Source: Stenotrophomonas sp. MMGLT7 (GTDB taxonomy: Bacteria; Pseudomonadota; Gammaproteobacteria; Xanthomonadales; Xanthomonadaceae). Taken from it: a stretch of DNA of 64,000 nt. Positions 26,886-37,710 of this stretch are shown here, in pieces. The notes below the pieces were generated by a model, which worked only from the letters and a program-made list of their open reading frames with translations, was not told where the DNA came from and searched no databases. The translations under genes were made by a program, and so were the position numbers. Location of the stretch: the NCBI RefSeq assembly GCF_021168555.1, contig NZ_JAJOZS010000014.1:49406-113405 (forward strand), read 5' to 3'. The stretch's first letter is position 1. Every line of letters starts with the position of its first letter.

Positions 26886-28094
26886 ATGAACGACGACACC
26901 GCCGCCCCGACCCGCCGCTACGCCGATGAGCTGGCATCGATCCGAGAGCAGGGCCTGTTCAAGTCCGAGCGCATCATCACCGGCCCCCAGTCCGCCGAGA
27001 TCACCCTGGCCGACGGCCGCACCGTGCTGAACTTCTGCGCCAACAACTACCTGGGGCTGGCCGACCACCCGGACCTCATCGCCGCCGCCAAGGCCGCGCT
27101 CGACAGCCACGGCTTCGGCATGGCCTCGGTGCGTTTCATCTGCGGCACCCAGGACCTGCACAAGCAGCTGGAAAGGACCGTCGCCGATTTCTTCGGCAAG
27201 GACGACACCATCCTCTACGCCGCCTGCTTCGATGCCAACGGCGGCCTGTTCGAACCGCTACTGGACGAACACGACGCGATCATCTCCGACGCGCTCAACC
27301 ACGCCTCGATCATCGACGGCGTGCGCCTGTGCAAGGCCAGGCGCTTCCGCTACGCCAACTGCGACATGGCCGACCTGGAGGCGCAGCTGCAGGCGGCCGA
27401 CGCCGCCGGCTGCCGCACCAAGCTGATCACCTCCGACGGCGTGTTCTCGATGGACGGCTTCATCGCCCCGCTGGACCAGATCACCGCGCTGGCGAGGAAG
27501 TACGGCGCGCTGGTGCACATCGACGAATGCCACGCAACCGGCTTCCTCGGTGCCAGCGGCCGCGGCTCGGCCGAGGTCAAGGGCGTGCTGGACAGGATCG
27601 ACATCATCACCGGCACCCTGGGCAAGGCCATGGGCGGCGCGCTGGGTGGCTTCACCACCGCCCGCGCCGAGGTGATCGAGCTGCTGCGCCAGCGTTCGCG
27701 CCCCTACCTGTTCTCCAATTCGCTGCCGCCGCCCGTGGTCGCCGCCGGGATCAAGGCGTTCGAGATGCTCGACGCCGCCGGCGAACTGCGCGGGAAGCTG
27801 GCCGAGAACACCGCCTACTTCCGCGAGAAGATGACCTCAGCCGGCTTCGACGTGAAACCCGGCGTCCACCCGATCTGCCCGGTGATGCTGTACGACGCGC
27901 CGCTGGCGCAGAAGTTCGCCGAGCGGCTGCTGGAGGAAGGCATCTACGCCATCGGTTTCTTCTTCCCGGTGGTACCCAAGGGCCAGGCGCGCATCCGCAC
28001 CCAGATAAGCGCCGCCCACAGCCGCGAGCAGCTCGACCGCGCCATCGACGCGTTCGTCCGCATCGGCCACGAACTGGGCGTGCTGAAAGGCTGA
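26886..28094 (+). CDS. kbl: 2-amino-3-ketobutyrate CoA ligase (glycine C-acetyltransferase)
   Basis: Kbl cleaves 2-amino-3-ketobutyrate with CoA to glycine and acetyl-CoA, completing the threonine route begun by Tdh. The 402-residue PLP enzyme shows [14 protein letters not shown], the [16 protein letters not shown] block, [12 protein letters not shown] and the PLP lysine in [14 protein letters not shown] (about residue 247). The start is ATG 26886 ([12 protein letters not shown]). It is divergent from sbp and separated from tdh by the sulfate operon. Confidence 0.96.
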   Translation: MNDDTAAPTRRYADELASIREQGLFKSERIITGPQSAEITLADGRTVLNFCANNYLGLADHPDLIAAAKAALDSHGFGMASVRFICGTQDLHKQLERTVADFFGKDDTILYAACFDANGGLFEPLLDEHDAIISDALNHASIIDGVRLCKARRFRYANCDMADLEAQLQAADAAGCRTKLITSDGVFSMDGFIAPLDQITALARKYGALVHIDECHATGFLGASGRGSAEVKGVLDRIDIITGTLGKAMGGALGGFTTARAEVIELLRQRSRPYLFSNSLPPPVVAAGIKAFEMLDAAGELRGKLAENTAYFREKMTSAGFDVKPGVHPICPVMLYDAPLAQKFAERLLEEGIYAIGFFFPVVPKGQARIRTQISAAHSREQLDRAIDAFVRIGHELGVLKG

Positions 28095-28257
28095 TACGCC
28101 CGCACGCGGCCACGCCTCCTGCGGATCCTTCGCAGCCGGATACAGAGGGGATGGCCCCGGCCCAACGCCACCGAATCTGCCGCGGCCGGCAAGATCAGCA
28201 CCCGGATTGCCAGCGAACGCAGGGTGTCCTGCGACGAACAAGGCCTCCCTGCGCACC

Positions 28258-28325
28258 GTAGGAGCGACTTCAGTCGCGATGAGGCTCTACCGGTAAAGCC
28301 CCATCTCGACTGAAGCCGCTCCTAC
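28258..28325. repeat. REP-like hairpin, copy 5, overlapping a gene end
   Basis: GTAGGAGCGACTTCAGTCG and an inverse arm with two changes (CTCGACTGAAGCCGCTCCTAC region) flank a GAGGCTCTACCGGTAAAGCC centre. Its right end supplies the TAG stop codon of the pseudouridine synthase at 28322-28324. Confidence 0.9.
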
Positions 28326-29116
28326 GGGTGCGCCGGAGCAACCAGCGCGCCGACCTCCTCCGCGCTCAACCGCCGCCAGTCGCCTTTCGCCAGCTCTCCC
28401 AGCTCCAGCCCGCCGACCGCCACCCTCACCAGGCGCAGCACGTCGATGCCGAGCGCGGCCAGCAGGCGGCGGATCTGCCGGTTGCGGCCCTCGTCCAGGA
28501 CGATCTCCAGCCACGCGTTGCGCTCGCCCTGGCGCAGCAGGCGCACCGTGCTGGCACGCAGGACGTCGCCGCCCTCGTCCACCCCGCTCACCATCGCCGC
28601 CAGCTGCGCCGGCGTCGGCACCGCATCGACCTGCACGTGATAGGTCTTGTCCGGCCCGCGCTGCGGATCGGTGACGGCCGCGGCCCATTGCGGATCGTTG
28701 CAGAACAGCAGCAGGCCCTCGCTGGCCTTGTCCAACCGCCCTACCGGCGCCAGCCACGGCAGGCCGGCACCGTCCAGGCAGCGGTAGACCGTATCGCGCC
28801 CGCGCTCGTCGCTGGCCGTGGTCACCAGGCCGCGGGGCTTGTTGAGCATCACGTACAGCCGTTCCCTTCCGGCCAGCGGCTGGCCATCCACGGCCACGGC
28901 ATGGCGGCCTTCGACGATCGGGAACTCGGGATCGCGGACGATCCGGCCATCGACGGCCACGCGCCCCTGCGCGACCCAGCGCGCGGCCTCCGCGCGCGAG
29001 CACACGCCCAGCTTGGATAGCACCCGCGCCACTCCGTGGCGTACCGGTCGAGAGGCATCAACCTGCCGCGGCAGATCCTTGCGCGGCGCCGGGGAACCAG
29101 GGCGCCGTTCGCGCAT
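28322..29116 (-). CDS. RsuA/RluB-family pseudouridine synthase
   Basis: The 264-residue protein has an N-terminal S4 RNA-binding domain (RVLSKLGVCSRAEAARWVAQG, quoted in part, residues 31-90) and the catalytic domain with the active Asp in VGRLDKASEGLLLF and the EGRNRQIRRLLAALG segment. These enzymes isomerise a uridine in rRNA stem-loops; whether this is RsuA, RluB, RluE or RluF-like is not decided. The first 25 residues are basic and variable, so a later start is possible. The stop codon comes from an inserted REP element. Confidence 0.88.
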   Translation of the reverse strand: MRERRPGSPAPRKDLPRQVDASRPVRHGVARVLSKLGVCSRAEAARWVAQGRVAVDGRIVRDPEFPIVEGRHAVAVDGQPLAGRERLYVMLNKPRGLVTTASDERGRDTVYRCLDGAGLPWLAPVGRLDKASEGLLLFCNDPQWAAAVTDPQRGPDKTYHVQVDAVPTPAQLAAMVSGVDEGGDVLRASTVRLLRQGERNAWLEIVLDEGRNRQIRRLLAALGIDVLRLVRVAVGGLELGELAKGDWRRLSAEEVGALVAPAHP

Positions 29117-29132
29117 GCCGGGACGTCCCGGC

Positions 29133-29636
29133 TTACTGGTTCTTGACGGCTTCCGCGCCTTCGGCTTCCAGCGCCGGCTGCGGTGCCGCCACCGGGCGCG
29201 CCTTGACCACGCGCACGCCGCGCGCCTTCATCCAGGCGTCGAATTCCTCGGCGGTCATGCGCTTGCCGTCCTGGCTCATGTCGAAGCGCCAGGGCGTGTT
29301 GTCGAATGCGGTCTGAGGCTTGTAGGCGGCCGGATCGTTCGGGTTGACCGCGCCGCCGGCGGGGATACCCGCGGCCACGCCCTGGCAGCCCTCGATGCGC
29401 AGGCGCTGCAACACGCGGTCGACGGACTGCTCCTGGTCGTAGCCGGCGCTCAGCACGCCGCTGGGCATGCCCAGCTGCACGCTGCGCGAATAGAACTCGG
29501 CGGCCGCCGGCGCCACCACGGTGGCCGGCAGCGGCAACGGCTGCGAGACGATCGCGCTGGGCGAGCAATCGACCGCAGCGTAGGCGGCCGGCGAAAGGAC
29601 GAGGGCAAGCAATCCAGCCGTAGCGGTACGCAGCAT
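29133..29636 (-). CDS. Exported protein of unknown function
   Basis: The 167-residue precursor has a signal peptide (MLRTATAGLLALVLSPAAYA, cut near residue 20). The mature part has two Cys (VDCSPS and EGCQGV) that could form a disulfide, and ends in an Ala/Pro/Glu-rich tail after MTAEEFDAWMKARGVRVV. I recognise no domain. It starts 16 bp before the pseudouridine synthase on the same strand, so it may share a transcript, but no functional link is visible. Confidence 0.7.
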   Translation of the reverse strand: MLRTATAGLLALVLSPAAYAAVDCSPSAIVSQPLPLPATVVAPAAAEFYSRSVQLGMPSGVLSAGYDQEQSVDRVLQRLRIEGCQGVAAGIPAGGAVNPNDPAAYKPQTAFDNTPWRFDMSQDGKRMTAEEFDAWMKARGVRVVKARPVAAPQPALEAEGAEAVKNQ

Positions 29637-29792
29637 CGGTTTTCTTCCAGTTCAGACGGCGATGGCGGAGTTTAGGCAGCGCCGCCGCCGCTTTTCAAGC
29701 AGCACGTGCACTAGGGCGCCTAACTGGTTACCCGGAAAGACAAAAATGAATGCACGCCGCGGCCGGGAGAGCCTCTACGTGCCACAAAAAGA

Positions 29793-29819
29793 ACAAGGCC
29801 CGGCAGAGCCGGGCCTTGT
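29793..29819 (-). terminator. Intrinsic terminator of ompA
   Basis: A perfect 12-bp stem ACAAGGCCCGGC / GCCGGGCCTTGT with a 3-nt loop lies 25 bp beyond the ompA stop. On the minus strand it is followed by TCTTTTTGTGG. Confidence 0.92.
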
Positions 29820-29843
29820 CGTGAAGCAAGAGCTTGCGTCCGA

Positions 29844-30938
29844 TCAGTTCTGGACGTTCAGCTCGGTGCGACGGTTCTTCGCACGGCCTTCCGGATTGTC
29901 CGAACCATCCGGGTTGGTGTTCGGAGCAATCGGGCGGCTCTCGCCGTAGCCGATCGGGCCGACCAGACGCGAAGCATCCACACCCTGGCTGGTCAGATAG
30001 TTGTACACGGCGCTTGCGCGACGCTCGGACAGCTTCTGGTTGTAGGCGTCGCTACCCTTCGAGTCGGTGTGACCGGCAACCTCGACACGCAGGTCGGGGT
30101 AGCGCTTCAGGATCTCGGAGGCTTCGCTCAGGATCGAGACGGCGTCCGGACGCAGGGTCGACTTGTCGAAGTCGAAGTTCACGCCCTTCAGGTCGATCGA
30201 CACCGGCACCGGGCAGCCGTCCGGACCGATGGTCTGGCCAGGCTGGGAATCCGGGCAGCGGTCGTCGCAGTTGTTGACGCCGTCGCCGTCGTCATCCAGG
30301 TCGGCGCAGCTCGGAGCGGCCGGCGGCGGAGCCACGACCGGAGCGGCCGGAGCAGGGCCAAGCGGGATCACGACACCGACCGAAGCCAGGACGTCGCCGA
30401 ACCAGTCTTCGTTGGAGGCGTGGTAGCTGCTGTCGTTGAAGTCACCGCGGTAGGCCACTTCCGCACGCACCGCAACGCGGTTGTCGAAGGTGGTCTGCAG
30501 ACCGGCGCCGACCTTGGCGGCGAAGTTGCCGTCCTTGACCTGGCCGGGGGAGTTCACGCTCGGGAAGTTGTCGAACTCTTCCTCGGAACGCTGGTAGCCC
30601 AGGCCCGCCAGCAGGTAGGGATTCCAGCCGCGGCCTTCCTTGATGAAGTGGCGACGCAGGTCGAACGAGGCGCCGTACTGGCTCCAGTTCAGGTCCTGGT
30701 TGGCGTCGAAGTTCGGGTTCTGATAGTTCAGTTCGAAGTCCAGCGACCAGTTGGGGCTGATGAACTTGCCCACGCCCAGGGTGCCGAACGGCGCGTCATT
30801 GGTGCCGCGATCGCTGTCCTGGAAGTTGAAGCCGGCCGAACCGGTCAGGTACCAGCGATCGTCGAACTCCTGCGCGGAGGCCGCCTGGGCAACCGCCAGG
30901 CCGCCGACCAGCGCAGCAGCAAGAATCTTTTTGTTCAT
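29844..30938 (-). CDS. ompA: OmpA-family outer membrane protein
   Basis: The 364-residue precursor has a signal peptide ending ASA at residue 22 and an N-terminal eight-strand beta-barrel-like domain (YLTGSAGFNFQDS onward). A hinge follows with calcium-binding TSP3-like repeats (DLDDDGDGVNNCDDRCPDS). The C-terminal OmpA peptidoglycan-binding domain holds VNFDFDKSTLRPDA, VAGHTDSKGSDAYN and LSERRASAVYNYL. It anchors the outer membrane to the cell wall. Monocistronic with its own terminator. Codons look strongly biased, suggesting high expression (impression, not computed). Confidence 0.95.
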   Translation of the reverse strand: MNKKILAAALVGGLAVAQAASAQEFDDRWYLTGSAGFNFQDSDRGTNDAPFGTLGVGKFISPNWSLDFELNYQNPNFDANQDLNWSQYGASFDLRRHFIKEGRGWNPYLLAGLGYQRSEEEFDNFPSVNSPGQVKDGNFAAKVGAGLQTTFDNRVAVRAEVAYRGDFNDSSYHASNEDWFGDVLASVGVVIPLGPAPAAPVVAPPPAAPSCADLDDDGDGVNNCDDRCPDSQPGQTIGPDGCPVPVSIDLKGVNFDFDKSTLRPDAVSILSEASEILKRYPDLRVEVAGHTDSKGSDAYNQKLSERRASAVYNYLTSQGVDASRLVGPIGYGESRPIAPNTNPDGSDNPEGRAKNRRTELNVQN

Positions 30939-31464
30939 GGGATACAGCTCCTTGTTTCAGGGGTATAGAAACCGGTAAGGCATTCAGTGATGTCGTCTAC
31001 TTCTTGGACGGCCGTTCCTCACGCCATCGCGGCGCAGATTATGCTCGGCTAGGTGAAGACCGCGTTAACGGTCACATAACACATGTGAAGACTGCCGGCC
31101 GCCCAAGGATACTGGCCTCACCTCGCATACAGTCATGTGAAGGCAAAAAAAGGGGCGATTGACGCCACTCCGGCAGCTGCGCCCTGTCGATCGAAGCGGA
31201 TTATCCGTGACCTCCGCTTCGGTACGCCGGACCGCCCGGACCTGCCAGACTGCGCAGAACCTGGCACCGCTCGCCCGCCTGCCGGCCAGTGCCGCCGACG
31301 GACGTGGAAAGACGGCAGCGGCGCTGCAATGATGTCCCCCGGAGGCGGCGCCACCTGCCGATGCCGATCGGATCCGGGGATGAAGTGCTGGCCAGCCCTG
31401 TATCTCCCCGGCCGATGACGGCGCGCCGCCGGCACAGCCACGACCCAACCTCAGGAGTCCGCCC
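30939..31464. other. 526-bp divergent gap between ompA and an MDR oxidoreductase
   Basis: No gene is seen. On the minus strand CATAAT (plus 31038-31043) is a possible ompA -10 box with TTAACG 19 bp upstream, giving an untranslated leader of about 95 nt. CATGTGAAG occurs twice (near 31083 and 31135) as a direct repeat, and a seven-A run follows the second copy. No small RNA is claimed. Confidence 0.35.
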
Positions 31465-32484
31465 ATGAAAGCCGTCGCGTTGACCCGCTACCTGCCCATC
31501 GACGACCCCCAATCGCTGCTCGACGTGGACATCCCGCCGCCGGCCGCACCCACCGGCCACGACCTGCTGGTGCGGGTGCAGGCGGTGTCGGTCAACCCGG
31601 TCGATACCAAGGTACGCGCACCCAAACCGCAGCAGGAAGCGCAGCCGAAGGTGCTGGGCTACGACGCCGCCGGCGTGGTCGAAGCGGTGGGACCGGAGGT
31701 GGAAGGCCTGCAGCCCGGCGATGCGGTGTACTACGCCGGCGACATCACCCGTCCGGGCAGCAATGCGCAACTGCAGTTGGTGGATGCGCGCGTAGCCGCG
31801 GCCAAGCCGGACACGCTCGACTTCGCCCAGGCCGCGGCCCTGCCGCTGACCGCGCTGACCGCCTGGGAACTGCTGTTCCAGCGGATGCCGTTCGACTTCG
31901 ACGGCGACAACCGCGGGCGCAGCCTGCTGGTGATCGCCGGTGCCGGCGGCGTGGGCTCGATCGCGATCCAGCTGGCCCGCCACGCCGGCTTCGACGTGAT
32001 CGCCACCGCGTCGCGGCCGCAGACGGTGGAATGGTGCAAGGCCATGGGCGCGCACCACGTCATCGACCATCGCCAGCCGCTGCAACCGCAGCTGCGGGCG
32101 CTGGGACTGGAGCAGGTCGACGCCGCCATCAATCTGGCCGATACCGACCACTACTGGCAGGCGCTGGGCGAGATCGTCGCCCCGCAGGGCCACGTCGGCC
32201 TGATCGTGGAGCCCGCCGGTCCGCTGCACATCGGTGATCCGTACAAGGCCAAGTGCATCGGCATCCACTGGGAGTTCATGTTCGCGCGCCCGAAGTTCCA
32301 TACCGCCGATCTGGTCGAGCAGCATCGCATCCTGGCGCGCGTGGCCAGCCTGGTCGATGCCGGCGAGCTGCGCACCACCCTGACCGAGGTGCTCGCACCG
32401 ATCGATGCGGCCAACCTGCGCGAGGCGCACCGCCGGCTGGAATCGGGCCAGACGATCGGCAAGCTGGCGCTGGCCGGCTGGTAG
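31465..32484 (+). CDS. Quinone-oxidoreductase-like zinc-type alcohol dehydrogenase (MDR)
   Basis: The 339-residue protein starts MKAVALTRYLPIDDPQSLLD and has the MDR catalytic fold (VSVNPVDTKVR, VLGYDAAGVVEAVG) and the NADPH site IAGAGGVGSIAIQLARHAG (about residues 155-173). The Cys/His ligands for catalytic zinc are not apparent, as in quinone reductase relatives. It matches the family annotated as zinc-binding alcohol dehydrogenase, often stress-induced. Substrate unknown. The gene stands alone, preceded by a 526-bp gap and followed by a REP-type inverted repeat. Confidence 0.87.
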   Translation: MKAVALTRYLPIDDPQSLLDVDIPPPAAPTGHDLLVRVQAVSVNPVDTKVRAPKPQQEAQPKVLGYDAAGVVEAVGPEVEGLQPGDAVYYAGDITRPGSNAQLQLVDARVAAAKPDTLDFAQAAALPLTALTAWELLFQRMPFDFDGDNRGRSLLVIAGAGGVGSIAIQLARHAGFDVIATASRPQTVEWCKAMGAHHVIDHRQPLQPQLRALGLEQVDAAINLADTDHYWQALGEIVAPQGHVGLIVEPAGPLHIGDPYKAKCIGIHWEFMFARPKFHTADLVEQHRILARVASLVDAGELRTTLTEVLAPIDAANLREAHRRLESGQTIGKLALAGW

Positions 32485-34761
<2,277 letters not shown>

Positions 34762-34845
34762 TCGCGGCCGCCGGAGGCAGTGGGCATGCGTCCCGGCACG
34801 GTTCGGGGCGGCGCCGTCCGGCCGATTCCGGCTCCCGCACAAAGC

Positions 34846-34864
34846 TGAATGTCAACAACATTCA
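34846..34864. promoter_or_regulatory. Dyad TGAATGT-N5-ACATTCA upstream of the cell-wall hydrolase
   Basis: A perfect 7-5-7 inverted repeat lies in the 331-bp gap after fadH. TTGCGA (34870) and TACCTT (34892) with 16-bp spacing form a weak promoter candidate right behind it, so the dyad could be an operator. The gap 34762-35092 contains no gene. Confidence 0.4.
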
Positions 34865-35092
34865 TTCAGTTGCGATTAGGGAATGTCCGCCTACCTTGCG
34901 CGCACTTTCCAACCCGCCCCCATCCCGGCGGGCGATTCCGGCGCAGATCGACCGATCGACTGCCTAGCCGGACGTGGGCGACCAGCCAGAGCGGTCGCCT
35001 CCCCATAACGCCAAGCTGTCACCCCATGCCCACTTCCACCGCCGCGCGGAGGAAGCGAGTACGGGTTCGGCCCATACGGAGCAAGGAGTTCC

Positions 35093-35551
35093 ATGAAACT
35101 GGCCTGGATTCTCTGGTTGTCGCAGCTGTTGCCGCAACCTGCCGCCGATTCGCTGTGCCTGAGCACGACCGTCTACCTCGAAGCCCGCGACCAGACCCTG
35201 CAGGGTCAGCAGGCGGTGGCCGAGGTCGCCCTGCGCCGCCTCGACAGCGGCCTGTGGGGCGACTCGATGTGCAAGGTGGTGACCGCGCGCAAGCAGTTCG
35301 CCCCGGCCCTGGTCGCCCCCAGCACCCGGCTGAAGAACACCGATGCCTGGGCCGAGGCGGTGAACGTGGCCTTCGCCGCCGAGCGCAACTGGGCGCTGCC
35401 GGTGGGCCAGCGCAAGGAAATCGTGCCCGGCGCCAGCCATTTCGCCGCGCACGCCATCGCCAGCCCCTCCTGGCGCAACGCCTATCAGGTGGCCACCATC
35501 GGCGACCACACCTTCTACCGCGTGCAGAAACTGCGCCCGCGCACGTCCTGA
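35093..35551 (+). CDS. SleB/CwlJ-type cell wall hydrolase domain protein
   Basis: The 152-residue protein has a short hydrophobic N-terminus and then the Hydrolase_2 pattern: LSTTVYLEARDQTLQGQQAV with the conserved Glu, a VTARKQFAPAL segment, and GASHFAAHAI with HTFYR at the end. In Bacillus the domain cleaves spore cortex; in Gram-negatives it is a small murein hydrolase or lytic enzyme of unclear role. ATG start behind AGCAAGGAG. Signal peptide prediction is borderline (MKLAWILWLSQLLPQPAAD). The gene stands alone and is convergent to prpE. Confidence 0.85.
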   Translation: MKLAWILWLSQLLPQPAADSLCLSTTVYLEARDQTLQGQQAVAEVALRRLDSGLWGDSMCKVVTARKQFAPALVAPSTRLKNTDAWAEAVNVAFAAERNWALPVGQRKEIVPGASHFAAHAIASPSWRNAYQVATIGDHTFYRVQKLRPRTS

Positions 35552-35588
35552 GCCGCCCCACCGCCGCGACCGGCGGCCATATATGTCG

Positions 35589-35612
35589 GGCAGGCATATA
35601 TATATGTCTGCC
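35589..35612. terminator. Near-palindrome with AT core between convergent genes
   Basis: GGCAGGCATATA / TATATGTCTGCC is a 24-bp near-perfect palindrome; a further ATATATG lies just before it. It sits between the hydrolase and prpE stops. The AT-rich core is striking in this GC-rich setting. A terminator role for both genes is possible but not clear, as no T-tract follows. Confidence 0.35.
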
Positions 35613-35740
35613 GGATCCTGCCGCCGGCACGATGCCGGAGCAGGCCCGGATGCCCGCAGGCCAGCGGAACCACCCGCGGCCGGCGGCCACGCCGGGCCGG
35701 CTTGCGCCGGGCCAGCGCCGCGATCGCCGCTCGGTACGCG

Positions 35741-37615
35741 TCAGCTGCCCAGCGCGCGGCGGATCTCCTCCAGTGCGCCCGGATCGTCCAGCGTGGACAG
35801 GTCGCCCGGGTCGCGCTGTTCGGCCAGCGCCTGCAGCGAGCGCCGCAGCAGCTTGCCCGAGCGGGTCTTGGGCAGGGCGTTGACGATGTATACGCGGGCC
35901 GGGCGCGCCACCGCACCCAGCTGGTCGGTCACCTGCCGCATGATCTGCGCGATCGCCGCCTCCGGGTCCTGCGGCGCCTGCTTCAAGGTGGCGAACACCA
36001 GCGGTACCTGCCCCTTCAGCTCGTCGTGCACACCGACCACCGCCGCCTCGGCCACGTCCGGGTGGCTGGCGACCGACTCCTCGATCTCGCGCGTGCCCAG
36101 GCGGTGGCCTGCCACGTTGATCACGTCGTCGGTGCGGCCGAGGATGAAGGTATAGCCTTCCTCGTCGCGGATCGCCCAGTCCAGCGAGCTGTACAGCAGC
36201 TCGTCGAAGTGGCTGAAGTAGCTGCTGATGAAGCGCGCATCGTCGTTCCACACCGTCGCCATGCAGCCGGGCGGCAGCGGCGGCTCGATCACCAGCACGC
36301 CCTTCTGCCCGGCACGCACGGTATCGCCGCTGCGCTCGTCGATCACCTTCATCCTGTAGCCGAGGTTGGGGAAGCCGGGCGAGCCGAACTTCACCGGCTT
36401 CATGTCCAGGCCCGGCAGCAGCGTCAGCGCCGGCCAGCCGGTCTCGGTCTGCCAGTAGTTGTCGATGATCGGCTTGCCCAGCGCATCGGCGATCCACAGC
36501 GCGGTGGGCTCGTCCAGCGGCTCTCCGGCCAGGAACAGGTACTTCAGCGCCGACAGGTCGTGGACGCGGATGTACCCGACGTCGTGCTTCTTGAGCACGC
36601 GGATGGCGGTGGGCGAGGAGAACATCGTGCGCACCCGGTACTTCTCGCACAGCGCCCACCAGATGCCCGGGTCGGGATTGGTCGGCAGGCCCTCGTAAAG
36701 CAGCGCGGTGCAGCCGCCGATCAGCGGGCCGTAGACGTTGTACGAATGCCCCACCGCCCAGCCGACGTCGGAGGTGGAGAACATCACCTGCCCCGGCGCG
36801 CAGTCGAACACGGTGCGCATGGACTGCGCCATCGCCACCGCGTAGCCGCCGACGTCGCGCTGCACGCCCTTGGGCTTGCCGGTAGTGCCGGAGGTGTAGA
36901 GCAGGTAGCTGGGCTCGTTGGATTCGAGCCATTGCACCGGCACCTCGGCATCGCCGACCTCGGCGCGCAGCGCGGCGTACTCGAAATCGCGCCCCTCCAC
37001 GCGCGGCTGCGCGGCGTCGAGCCCGCGCGAGACGATCAGCACCTTCGGCGGCGGCGCGCTCGCTTCCGCGCAGGCGGCATCGACCATCGCCTTGTACGGG
37101 ATGACCTTGCCGCCACGGCAACCGGCATCGGCGGCGATCAGCAGCTTGGGCGTGGCATCGTCGATGCGCAGCGCCAGGTTGTGCGCGGCGAAGCCGCCGA
37201 ACACCACCGAGTGGATCGCACCGATGCGCGCGCAGGCGAGCATCGCGAACACCGCCTCGGCCATGTTGGGCATGTAGATGACCACGCGGTCGCCGTGGCC
37301 GACGTCGAGCCGCTTGAGCACCGCGGCGAAGGCGTTGACCTCGCGATACAGCTCGGCGTAGCTGATCTCGCGGGTGACGCCGGTCTCGCTGGACACCGCC
37401 ACCAGCGCCAGTTGCCCGGCGCGGTCGGCCAGGTGCCGGTCCACCGCGTTGTAGCACAGGTTGGTTTCGCCGCCGACGAACCACTTGCGGAACGGCGGAT
37501 TGGAATAGTCGAGGATCTGCCGCGGCGGCTTGTGCCAGTGGATGGCCTTGGCCTCTTCCGCCCAGAACTCCTCCGGCTGCTCGATCGAGCGGCGGTACAC
37601 CTCTTCGTAGCGCAT
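35741..37615 (-). CDS. prpE: Propionyl-CoA synthetase (propionate-CoA ligase)
   Basis: The 624-residue AMP-forming enzyme activates propionate (or acetate less well) to the CoA ester. It has the acetyl-CoA synthetase N-terminus (YEEVYRRSIEQPEEFWAEEA, ACAS_N), the P-loop-like LLYTSGTTGKPKGV, NYWQTETGWPALTL, the GRTDDVINVAGHRLGT hinge and the acetylatable Lys in PKTRSGKLLRR. YWQTETG with the PrpE-like N-terminus favours propionate over acetate. ATG 37615 has a GGGAGG Shine-Dalgarno. It is 95 bp after an acyl-CoA synthetase on the same strand. Confidence 0.9.
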   Translation of the reverse strand: MRYEEVYRRSIEQPEEFWAEEAKAIHWHKPPRQILDYSNPPFRKWFVGGETNLCYNAVDRHLADRAGQLALVAVSSETGVTREISYAELYREVNAFAAVLKRLDVGHGDRVVIYMPNMAEAVFAMLACARIGAIHSVVFGGFAAHNLALRIDDATPKLLIAADAGCRGGKVIPYKAMVDAACAEASAPPPKVLIVSRGLDAAQPRVEGRDFEYAALRAEVGDAEVPVQWLESNEPSYLLYTSGTTGKPKGVQRDVGGYAVAMAQSMRTVFDCAPGQVMFSTSDVGWAVGHSYNVYGPLIGGCTALLYEGLPTNPDPGIWWALCEKYRVRTMFSSPTAIRVLKKHDVGYIRVHDLSALKYLFLAGEPLDEPTALWIADALGKPIIDNYWQTETGWPALTLLPGLDMKPVKFGSPGFPNLGYRMKVIDERSGDTVRAGQKGVLVIEPPLPPGCMATVWNDDARFISSYFSHFDELLYSSLDWAIRDEEGYTFILGRTDDVINVAGHRLGTREIEESVASHPDVAEAAVVGVHDELKGQVPLVFATLKQAPQDPEAAIAQIMRQVTDQLGAVARPARVYIVNALPKTRSGKLLRRSLQALAEQRDPGDLSTLDDPGALEEIRRALGS

Positions 37616-37710
37616 TGCAGTCCCTCCCAGAACCGTCATGGCACAAGCATAGGGGCGCCCCGGAGGCCGCACCCTGCGACGATGGTCGTAGCGCCGTCGC
37701 CGCCGTGCGG

